Below are positions 55,195 to 64,000 of a stretch of DNA of 64,000 bases, in pieces (position 1 is the first letter of the stretch; every line of letters begins with the position of its first letter). The stretch covers positions 89,355,063 through 89,419,062 of the forward strand of contig NC_081841.1 of the NCBI RefSeq assembly GCF_963259705.1, given 5' to 3'. Under the pieces are notes generated by a model, which saw nothing but the letters and a program-made list of their open reading frames with translations, did no database searches and was not told where the DNA came from. This DNA comes from Myotis daubentonii (taxonomy: Eukaryota; Chordata; Mammalia; Chiroptera; Vespertilionidae). The translations under genes were made by a program, and so were the position numbers.

Positions 55195-56035
55195 ATAAAC
55201 TTTGCTTCAAAAGGCAAATAAGATAATTTTAATATAGACAGTTCTCCAAGAAGATATACAAGTGGCCAGAGATTATATAAAAAGATTTTCAACATCACTA
55301 ATCATCAGGGAAATGCAAATAAAAACCACAATGAAATCACCTCACACCTGTTAGGATGGCTATTAGTAAAAAAAGAAAAGAAAAAAGAACAAAAAGTGTT
55401 TGCAAGGATGTGGAGAAATTGGAATCTTTTTGCACTGTTTGTAAAAATGAAAAATGGGGAAACCACTATAGTAAACAGCATGGAGGTTCCTTAAAAATTA
55501 AAAATAAAACTATCATATGATCCAGCAATCCCACTTCTGGATATTTATTTTTAAAATGGAAACAAAATCTCCAAGAGATATTTGTACTCCAGTATTCCTT
55601 GCAGCGCCCATTCAAAAGCCAAGAAGTGGAGATAATTTGAATGTCCACTGATGCATGGATAAAGACTAGGTAGTATATACCTACCATGGAATATTACTCA
55701 GCTTCAAAAGAAAAAAAAAAAAAAGAACTCTTGGCTTAGGCTACATGATGGAACTTGAGGGCATTATGTTAAGTGAAGTGATATAAGCTAGTCACAGAAG
55801 GACAAACACTGAATGAGTTCATTTATTTGAGAAATCTATAGTAATCAAAATCATGAAAACAGATTGGTGGTTGCCAGGGCCTGGGGAGGAAGAAATGGGG
55901 AATTACTGTTTAAATGGGTATAGAGTTTCAGTCAAGCAAGAGGAACATTTTCTAGAGATCTTCGGTACTATTTCATTGTACACTTAAAAATTTAAGAGGG
56001 TAGATTTCATGTGTTTTTACCAGAATAAAAAATAA
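55195..56035 (+). mobile_element. L1M ORF2-end and 3'UTR fragment
   Basis: ACAAGTGGCCAGAGATTATA, ACCACAATGAAATCACCTCAC, CAGCATGGAGGTTCC, ATCCAGCAATCCCACTTCTGG, AATATTACTCAGCTTC and GATTGGTGGTTGCCAGGG give a continuous plus-strand L1 3' segment. Frames are broken. Confidence 0.85.
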
Positions 56036-56279
56036 TTATCATTAATAATTTATTGCTAGCCTGGATGAATTATAAATCTTCTTACATTTAGTACTTTCTT
56101 CACAAAAATTTTTAAAGGAATGGAAATACTCAATGCCTTGCTACTTACTACCCTGGGACTAAAGAAAGTAGGTAAAAATGTCATCTTCTCTGATGAAAAC
56201 CTGCCTCTAGTACAGTGGTCCTTGACCTGAGCATTGCAACAGTTCAACCAGGAAGTGTGCCAAGAGTAAAATCATATAT

Positions 56280-56470
56280 AGTTGAATGGTTAAGAGCTCA
56301 AGCTAAAAACGTAAATTCCAATCTCGTCCTTTCTGGCTTTTTCCTTTGAGAAAATTACCTGGGCTTTGAGTGCCTTCAATTACTCAGATGTAAAATAAAG
56401 ATAACCATAATGCTTTTCTCATAGTATTATTATAATGTTTAAGTGAGATAATGCATCTAAAGCAACTATC
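56280..56470 (+). mobile_element. MIR SINE
   Basis: GAATGGTTAAGAGCTCAAGC, TGTAAAATAAAGATAACC and TAAGTGAGATAATGCATCTAAAG in MIR order. Confidence 0.7.
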
Positions 56471-56581
56471 TCCGTTAATAAAACTGTTACTGTTAAGAAC
56501 TCAGATTCAAATGATTATGTGTGTTTGTATGTCTGTGCATATAATTGGCTTGTTTTATACTGGTGGCATGATCCCCACTTT

Positions 56582-56798
56582 TAAAAATATATATTTTTTA
56601 TTGATTTCAGAGAGGAAGGGAAAAGGAGAGAGAGATAGAAACATCAATGATGAAGGATAATCATTTATTAGCTGACTCCTGCACATGCCCCACACTGGGA
56701 ATAGTGTCTACAACCCAGGGATATGCCCTGACCGGGAATTGAACTGTAACATCCTGGTTCATAGGTTGACACTCAACCACTTAGCCACGCGAACCAGC
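56582..56798 (-). mobile_element. Ves SINE
   Basis: TTTTTTATTGATTTCAGAGAGG, AAACATCAATGATGAAGG, GACTCCTGCACATGCCCC, TTCATAGGTTGACACTCAACC and a damaged head (CCACGCGAACCAGC). Confidence 0.9.
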
Positions 56799-56904
56799 TC
56801 TCATTTTTTTTTATTACTCTTTAAATAATTATTTCATAATGTATTTACTTTATCAAATTCAAATTTATTTTTAAAGTAGGTCACTTGAATTTTTTTCATC
56901 TATG

Positions 56905-57035
56905 AATTGTGAACTCTTTTAAGACAAATTACATGTGCTTTTTTTCTCTTCTCACCTCCTCTTCTCATTCTTAACCTAATAAATAGTAGAGTAGGTTGTC
57001 TGTTACAGGCTCTCAGTAACATTTTTGAATGAATA
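56905..57035 (+). mobile_element. L2 3' end fragment
   Basis: GTAGAGTAGGTTGTCTGTTACAGG and CATTTTTGAATGAATAAATATT are L2 3'-terminal text. Confidence 0.5.
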
Positions 57036-57515
57036 AATATTTATAAATTTAATTCTTTGAAAAAGAGTATTGCAAGTATTTCATAGAAGGGGACAGAATG
57101 TGCTTATTTTTTCTCCAAGTATTTTAAATTCAGCATACTTTAACTGCAATATTTATGTAAATATTTACTTTCTGAGGAAGCTATTGATGTTACAGTTTCC
57201 ATTTTATATAACTGTATAGTCAGGAGGATTCTAAGGGGCTTGACAGTTCATTTATTATGATTTCTAGGTTTATAAAATAGAAAATTAAAATTCAAATTGA
57301 TCTAGAGGATTGACTTTGGAGGACTCAGGCCATGGTCTTCTAGTTTCTGTACTGGGCTGCATTTAATTAAGATTCCTAGCTTTACTGCAGCCTACATGAT
57401 AGTTAATATACTAGCTAACAATGGACCCCAGAGTATTTCTGTCAGTGTGCAAAGAAATACATTAGCATTTGCTCCATAATGTCCTCTTAGAGTTTCTCCC
57501 CATCTTTCTCAAAAT

Positions 57516-57518
<3 letters not shown>
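57036..57518. other. AT-rich unique DNA
   Basis: No repeat or gene recognised. Confidence 0.4.

Positions 57519-57561
<43 letters not shown>
57519..57561 (+). repeat. (CA)n microsatellite
   Basis: About 21 CA units followed by a T run. Confidence 0.95.
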
Positions 57562-57564
<3 letters not shown>

Positions 57565-57724
57565 TTTTTTTTACACACTCAACCAAGAAACACTTTCAAA
57601 GTTTGTCTGACCGGGAAGCTACCAAGAGGATAAACAAGCCTAGAATAAACCTCTGCTTAAAATATACCTCTCATTCTGCCAAAGAAACAATTGTGCTGAT
57701 TAACTAGAATATGAAAAATATTGC

Positions 57725-58760
57725 CACGATTTCAGTTAAGATGGTGGCATAAATAAATCCAGCACTTGCATCCTCCCACAACCACATGAACATTACAACT
57801 AAACTACAGAACAACCATCATTTAGAACCACCTGAAATCTAGCTGAACAGAAGTACTACAACTAAGGATATAAAGAAGAAGTCACATCAAGACTGGTAGA
57901 GGGGTGGAGACATGGAATGGTTTGGTTAAACACCCCCATGTGGCGAATGAAAATTGAGAGGGATAGCTTGACTGTGGAGGTCCCCCTGCTCCCTGAGAAG
58001 AGAGGGGTCTCAGCCCCACAACAGGCTACACAACTCAGGGATCCAGTGTTAGGAAGAGAAGCCACCATAACTTCTGGCTGTGAAAACCAGCAAGGATTGT
58101 GGCTGAGTGGGATGGAGGGCTGCTGGAGCCCCAGGCAGTTACTCTTACAGGGTCCATGCACAGACTTACTTGCACTCACTCCCTCTGAGCTCAGCACTGG
58201 GGTAGCAGCTTAAAAGGCATCAGGAACATACAGGGAGGGACAAATTTCTCCCAGACAGAAGTGCTAACAGAGGCAATTATTCGTTTATTGGGCCCTCACC
58301 CAAAAGAGATGGCAGGCAGGTGCCATATCTGTGTCTCCATCAACCTGGCTCACACTGTTCACCTGCTCTGGCAATTCCCTGGAACCTTGCCCCACCAACT
58401 TGCAGTCCCACCCAAACTGTTTCCAGTGGCTTTTTATATGAATGGTTTGTCTTGGTTCAGGCTCCTGACTTTCCTAAAATCTCTCAAATAAGCATCATCT
58501 GGCCTCAGTGTGCTCCATCCATGTCACTATGTGGCAACTATCTTTGGGTCCCAGCATGGTTTCTCCTGGGTACCTCCATGCCCAGCACAAGTAGCGGCCA
58601 TCTGCAGATAGCTTTGTAGTTTATGCCAGATGGTCCTGGGCAGACATTGGTCTGCACCTCCTGGAGGTTTTGAAGCATTCCTGGCTCCAACTACTAGATG
58701 CCAGTAGCTCCTTCCCCAAATTATGACAGCTAAATATGTTGCCAAACATAGTCAAATACC
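57725..58760 (+). mobile_element. Isolated L1 5'UTR, no coding part
   Basis: Starts near TTCAGTTAAGATGGTGGC and holds ATCTAGCTGAACAGAAGTAC, AAACTGGTAGAGGGGTGGAG-like text, GGCTGTGAAAACCAGCAAGG and CTCCTGGAGGTTTTGAAGC. This is the first kilobase of a mammalian L1 5'UTR. No ORF1 or ORF2 sequence follows. A 5' fragment without the 3' end is not the usual truncation, so deletion or rearrangement of a longer copy is likely. Confidence 0.75.
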
Positions 58761-59025
58761 CTTGGTTGGGAGGGCTCTTCCTTGTTTGAAAACCACTATT
58801 CTAAGAAGACCTTAAGGTATAAATATAGAAACTGGGAAAAAGAAGAAATCTGCTTGTAGTTTGCATATGAAATATCTAACCCCTCATTAAATACCAGTCG
58901 TGGTTTGATATGGCTACAATCTATAACATATCAGAAGGAAATGGATGTAGATTTGTATACATACATTCATCTTTATAATGTCTTCCAATTCTTAATCTTT
59001 TCAAATATTTTGTCTATTATTTTTA

Positions 59026-59100
59026 GTTTTTAATCCTCACCTGAGGATGTTTTTCCACTGATTTTTTTTAGAGAGAATGGAAGAGAGGGAGGAAGGGAGG

Positions 59101-59163
<63 letters not shown>

Positions 59164-59287
59164 GAAAGAGACACAAAGACTTGTTGCCTCCTGCACTTAC
59201 CCTGACCAGAGCCAGGGGATTGAACATGCAACCTAGGTACGTGCCCTTGACCAGGAATCGAACCACTGGGAACACTGGCCAAGGCTA
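59026..59287 (-). mobile_element. Ves-like SINE with long (GA)n
   Basis: TTTTTAATCCTCACCTGAGG tail block, GAGAGAATGGAAGAGAGGG, a (GA)n of about 30 units (59105-59161), GTTGCCTCCTGCACTTACCC, and a head with an internal deletion between GAATCGAACCACTGGG and ACACTGGCCAAGGC. Confidence 0.9.
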
Positions 59288-60058
59288 TGTCTCTAATTAT
59301 TAATGTCTCTAAATACTTATAATTTTGAAAACTTTTGTTTATAGTGCTTTTCTGTTTATATTAGTCACAAATATTTGTTCTATAAAAGGCAAAAAGAACT
59401 CAAAGAGGATAAAAATGATCTGTGATCATACCCTATAATTTTAACTATTATTTATAATTGAGTTTTCTCTGTATCTATTGACCTATCTTATTTAAATATA
59501 AAGTTATATTATGTAAATACATATAGTGTGTAAAATATGTTGTGTTGTTTGGATCATCATACAATGTACATGACCACATTTATTTAATCCATTTTCCCAT
59601 ATATTCTTCTTTCTTTTTAAAATATTTTGAAACAGATTGTGAACATTGCCTTATTTTATGCATAAATAATTAAAATTAATTTCTAAAAGCTAAGGGCTTA
59701 AAAACTATCCACATAGAAAAACTTAATGATATATTTTTAATTATAAAATAGACAGTTACTATTGAAGGAAGATAAAAACTTGAATTCAGTTGGTGAATGA
59801 AAATTCATTGAATTTAAATTCTTGGGCTACACTGTATTTTATTGACAGAATTACTTTTTTTGCTATTACTATACTACTATCATTGGAACAAAGATTCCAG
59901 TTTCTAAAAGGCAATATTAGTATTTTTTAATCATTTTTTTCTTTGCATTTTTAAATCTTACCAAATTTCTCAACCTTCCAGATATCTATGACATTCTTTT
60001 ATATTTTGGAACTAATCACTTCCACCTTTATTTATTATTGGGGTCATTTTCACCTGAT
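59288..60058. other. AT-rich unique DNA
   Basis: No repeat or gene recognised. Confidence 0.4.
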
Positions 60059-60059
60059 A

Positions 60060-60120
<61 letters not shown>
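60059..60120 (+). repeat. (TG)n(TA)n microsatellite
   Basis: About 9 TG units pass into about 22 TA units. Confidence 0.94.
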
Positions 60121-60123
<3 letters not shown>

Positions 60124-60640
60124 TGTTTGTTTTTTTCCGCAGACTAACTAGCAAGAGGATTGCAAAGTTATGTAGTAGCTTTAAGTCATAGCTTCAAGTT
60201 TTGGGGATCTCTTATATGTCCACGAGTGGTGTCCACGAGTGGAAACATTCCCTATTGAGAATTTGGACCTCTAATTTGGCAGAACCTAAGGTTAAGATGA
60301 TGAGAAATACCAATGCTCAAATGAGTCAGTCATTAAAAATAATGATGAGAAGACTAATGCTATTTCCATTCTTTGGTTCCCAGACTCATATGTTCTAAGA
60401 GCTATCAACTCAACATTGTATCAGTCACAGTTCAATGTACATCCCAAACTCTGCAAAGTGCTGTCCCTGAGGACTACTGAAACATTTTCTATAATTATAT
60501 AACTATCTTCACAATCTCATATTGCATTGTGGCTCATTTTGCCTCCTAAAAGTTTCTCACACTTGACTCCAGTACCACTACCTGATTTCAAGTCATTAGC
60601 ATTTACTTGGATTTTGCAATGCTTCTTCACACTACTTTTC
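60121..60640. other. Unique DNA, no gene seen
   Basis: A small tandem duplication of GTCCACGAGTGG at about 60218-60242 is the only structure seen. Confidence 0.4.
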
Positions 60641-61200
60641 CTTCTTGTCTTTCATCCATTTTCATTGCTGCCAATAATAATGATCCAAATGAAACGCCCT
60701 TCATTCCGAACTATTTTTGCATCTGCATTCCAACCTGCTTATACACTCTATCAGTTTTTTACTGCATTACTTATCCCCACCCACAGCTTCAGCTGCCTCT
60801 TCAAACTTGACCATTGGCATTACTTTCTGCTTACTTTAGCGGCATTCTTTTATTTTATTTCAAATCCTCCCTTTAGCTACACGCCCTCAAGCTATCCTGG
60901 TCTGGTCTAGACCTGGACAGGACAAGTAGGTTTGGTCTGGACTACTGTGGACAGTTCCCTTGCCAAATATGCCCTGGCCAACCAAGAAGGATCTGGACAC
61001 TTCTTAATAGCCTGAACTGGTTATTTTATGCTGTGGATGCTGTGTATTTGCCATTCCCTCTGTCTAAATGCCCTTCCTTGCTTCCTACTGGCAAGATCAC
61101 TTCAAGAACCAGCCCATATATTGCTCTCTCTAGTAAGGCTCCCTTACGCATAATAAAAATATTAAGGCTCTCCTCTAATACTTGACACATATCGGTAATA
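60641..61200 (+). mobile_element. L2 relic
   Basis: CATTCCAACCTGCTTATACAC, TGTATTTGCCATTCCCTCTG, ACTTCAAGAACCAGCCCATA and AGTAAGGCTCCCTTACGC follow L2 in order. The 5' portion is weaker. The 127-residue frame at 60527-60910 lies in this part and has no recognisable domain. Confidence 0.62.
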
Positions 61201-61214
61201 TGATACTTGTCACA

Positions 61215-61575
61215 TCCTATATAATAAAAGGCTAATATGCAAATCGACCAAATGGTGGAACAACTGATCCTTATGATGTGTATTGACCACCAGTGGGCAG
61301 ATGCTCAATGCAGGAGCTGACCCCTGGTGGTCAGTGCACTCCCACAGGGGGAATGCCGCTCAGCCAGAAGCTGGGCTCATGGCTGGCGAGTGCAGAGGAG
61401 GTGGCGGGAGTGCTAAGGATGTCTGACTGACAGCTTAGGCCCACTCCCCATAGGAAGCAAGCCTAAGCCATCAGTCAGACATCTCCCAAGGGCTCCGGGA
61501 CTGTGAGAGGATGCAGGCCGGGCTGAGGGATGCCCCCCCCCCCCAGTGCATGAATGTCATGCACCAGGCCTCTAG
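61215..61575 (+). mobile_element. HelibatN-type Helitron
   Basis: 5' TCCTATATAATAAAAGGC after an A (61214), 3' GCACCAGGCCTCTAG before a T (61576), hairpin-type AGTGCATGAATGTCATGCAC before it. One-mismatch CTCF-core-like motifs lie at 61287-61300 and, inverted, at 61317-61330. The inner part has an imperfect inverted repeat around GTCTGACTGACAGCTTAGG and CCTAAGCCATCAGTCAGAC (about 61421-61482). Confidence 0.94.
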
Positions 61576-61770
61576 TTAATAATAAATAATAGCACAAGGT
61601 TTATTAAATACCTATTATATGCTGGTCTCTGTATTAATCACTGGCCTATGTGAATCAGTCAAATTATAGCATTCTTAAAGACAAGAGCCTATTATTTTCT
61701 TGTTCAACGTCAAGCATATAGTCTAGTTCAAGCCTTTATGATTGGTGTTCATAAATAATTCCTGGAGTTA
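61576..61770 (+). mobile_element. MIR/L2 3' scraps after the Helitron
   Basis: TTATTAAATACCTATTATATGC resembles reversed MIR/L2 text, and AGACAAGAGCCTATTATTTTC with CATAAATAATTCCTGGAG resembles the L2 3' end. Confidence 0.4.
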
Positions 61771-63105
61771 ATTAAATTGGTTTGTGATATACTCAGTTTA
61801 CCATCTTTCCTCTACATGGTTAACAAAACAGTAATTATTTTGTATTAAGTCACTTAACACATTAAAATTTCAAGCTTAATTCTTGTCTGAATGTATTCAT
61901 CCAAACAGCTGGTTTCAGTCTTGCATAATAATTCCATTGACCCTGATTGTAGCTTTTTGTCTCAACAGTAACAGCTTCCAGGGCAACGGAAATAACTTTC
62001 AAACTTGTTATTCCAATAGGGATTGGTGAAGGTGAGGGCAGAGGAGGGCAGGCTAACGCCCCATCATGTTTGGCACATGAAGTGTTTGCTGTACTTTCTG
62101 TTATGTATGCCAGGACCTCTGTTTAGCTGCATTAAGGATTAAAGTATTGAATAAGCAAAGAATTGCTCAACTCCCTGTGTAGGTGGGTCTCATTCAGTAT
62201 TTGACGGGTAACTCTGTTATTTGAGTATGATCTGTACTAGGAAAATCTCTGTATGGCCTGTGTACAAAACCTTTTCTGCTCAATAAAGTTGAAAACATTT
62301 AGTAGTCTGCTCATGGGAAACTGAGAGTCTGCCTTGCCTCCAGGCATGGAAGCCTGAAATAAATTAAGTTTCCATCTCTCCCTTGGCTATTTGGGTTTTA
62401 ACAGTCTTGAAAGAAGTCTAGTAAACAGGCAGACAAGACTCCACTTGAGTGCAACCCTATTTATAATCTAAAGCTCAGGACTTTATGGAATTACAGACCA
62501 GGCTGGGGCACGTTAGATCTATAGTAAAGAATCAAAGAACTGCAATTTAGAGGTAGGGGCAGGGCAAGGCAGTCTGCTGAATGAAAATGGATGCAATTTT
62601 CAACATGTCTTGATGTGAGAATGAGGTCAGAAAAGCTACAGAGTGCTCAGAAAGCGATCTGTGTCACAGTACAGTGGCAACGGGCCTATGTAAATTAGAG
62701 ATCTAAGCTAATGTGGAAAGCACGTTTTCAACAAGTAAATAGTGCCATTTAAGAAGACTGATTGCTAATGCAGCCTCATTGCCTAATGGGAGCCTAGTCA
62801 ATCATTCAACAAATATTTACTGTGGCTGGCCTTGGAGCTGGCACTGAAATTAATGTGAAGCAGTAGTGAGCCATCACCTCTGCGCTGGGGTTCCAATACT
62901 TGTATAAAGAATACTAACAAAAAATGAATATAAAGAGGTTTTTTTAAAAAAAAAAAAATCCAACAATTAGTTAATTAGGGCCTGAAAGAAATTTAAAAAA
63001 ATTGCTTTTTTGTTTTTATTGATACAGTTACTTGGGCAATGCAATGTGTGCAAATATATCTCTATTCTAAGCTATATCTATAGAGTGTTCCTCCCCACAA
63101 AATTC

Positions 63106-63107
<2 letters not shown>
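61771..63107. promoter_or_regulatory. Unique DNA; 61900-62800 may be conserved
   Basis: No repeats recognised. It contains CCAGGGCAACGGAAATAAC (X-box-like), GCACGTTAGATC, GTGGCAACGGGCCTATGTAAATTAG and GATTGCTAATGCAGCCTCATTG. Retained CpGs and homeodomain cores suggest regulatory DNA; untested. Confidence 0.33.

Positions 63108-63145
<38 letters not shown>
63108..63145 (+). repeat. (CA)n microsatellite
   Basis: About 18 CA units. Confidence 0.95.
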
Positions 63146-63147
<2 letters not shown>

Positions 63148-64000
63148 CCCTAAAACTTGTGACACCTCATTTGAAGTCTGTTCCAACCGTAACTTTTTAC
63201 TGCTCTCAACTTTTCCACCATTCAATATGGAAGACTAGAGGGTCTGGCCTTTGTTTATGAAAGACACAACTACTTATTAAAATATGGCTCTAAGCTTAGA
63301 GTTTACAAATTTAAATTGTCCAGATCAAGATGATATAAATCACATAAAGTGAATGACTGACCAGTTTTTTTATTTCATTTAGTCCATGTAGCCACAGATT
63401 CTGATTGTTTATTATTGGTACTTGTTATAATGTCACCTTCACACAGGTTGCAGTAATTCTATTAAAGGCTGAAAGAAAAAACTCTATATAGGATAGAAAG
63501 AATTGTAGTGGAGCTGGTATAGTTATACAGAACAAAGCATCATTAAAAGAATAAAAGCCTAATTGTTTCACATGGCAGAATCAATCCCTGCTGAGAGAAT
63601 GATCCATACATTATGGAAACATTGCTGGCCATCCTCTCATCCAAAACAAAATCCTAATAAAAGCTAGATTTAGACGAGTCAGGGGCCTAGCTGTGTGCCA
63701 CACAGCCTGTGATTTTTTAGTACTTATCCTAATGACATTAGGTTGTAAATCCTCCAACACAAATACCCATTCAAATGCTCACTTTTGTAGATCATAAACA
63801 TATGCAAATTCATTGTGCCCTTAATTTCTTCACTTAAAAAATTAAACAAATAGAATTAACAATAGCTTTTTAAATTTTTACTTTGCTCTCTTGCTTGATT
63901 TAAAACATCCTGTGGTATACAGATTCGAATTAATTCGTGGGTCATGACACACTAGCAACACCAATCCGTGCATGGCCCTCTTTTATATTATTAGTTATTA
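63146..64000. other. Unique AT-rich DNA to window end
   Basis: No repeat or exon recognised. CTAATGACATTAGG (about 63729) is a 14-base near-palindrome built from homeodomain cores. The sequence looks like the candidate noncoding stretches elsewhere in the window. Confidence 0.35.

Overview
This window reads as intergenic DNA from a vespertilionid (vesper) bat. I find no exon, intact gene or regulatory RNA gene. Three repeat families point to the lineage. There are at least nine non-autonomous rolling-circle Helitrons of the HelibatN type (TC 5' end, CTAG 3' end, insertion between A and T), and among mammals such mass amplification is known only from vesper bats. There are about ten Ves-type tRNA-derived SINEs. 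There is one SPIN hAT element, a horizontally transferred family known from Myotis. Older layers (L2, MIR, MLT1, MLT2, MER5A, ancient L1) are ordinary eutherian background. All open frames are under 150 codons and fall in repeats, microsatellites or non-conserved-looking DNA.

Layout. 1-2.5 kb: an MLT2-like LTR, MIR and MER5-like pieces. 2.5-2.9 kb: Helitron. 3-5 kb: unique DNA with a possible conserved noncoding stretch. 5.2-5.7 kb: a twin-primed (inverted) L1 fragment interrupted by a Helitron whose empty site can be read. 6.3-8.5 kb: ancient L1, then a long L2 carrying a Ves SINE and a Tc1/mariner-type MITE. 8.6-9.0 kb: Helitron. 9-14.5 kb: MIR/L2 relics, Ves SINEs, microsatellites, unique DNA. 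14.5-15.7 kb: three abutting Helitrons. 15.7-19.3 kb: long degenerate L2 sequence on the minus strand, split by a MaLR LTR, a 7SK RNA retrocopy and a Ves SINE. 19.3-26 kb: mostly unique DNA with Ves, Helitron, L2 and a short L1. 26.0-31.7 kb: an L1 relic, then an L1 with its 5' end preserved but most of ORF2 lost, carrying a Ves SINE and a solo LTR. 31.7-46 kb: mostly unique DNA with candidate conserved stretches, an MLT2-type solo LTR, a Helitron with two 3' ends, Ves SINEs and microsatellites. 46.2-50.2 kb: SPIN, a MER5A split by an MLT1 LTR, MIR, L2 and LTR relics. 50.3-52.6 kb: a 2.3-kb nested Helitron compound. 53-64 kb: L1, L2, MIR and Ves relics, an isolated L1 5'UTR, a further Helitron and unique DNA.

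The most notable signal is how the Helitrons are arranged and what they carry. Three Helitrons abut head-to-tail inside a fourth, at an exact A^T site. Another element has two outward-facing 3' ends. Several copies carry a CTCF-core-like motif (CCACCAGGGGGCAG), often as an inverted pair. One subfamily carries promoter-like YY1, octamer and CCAAT motifs near its 5' end. Insertion borders are taken directly from the sequence where target duplications or A^T sites are quoted. Family names are recognition from memory and were not checked against a database.
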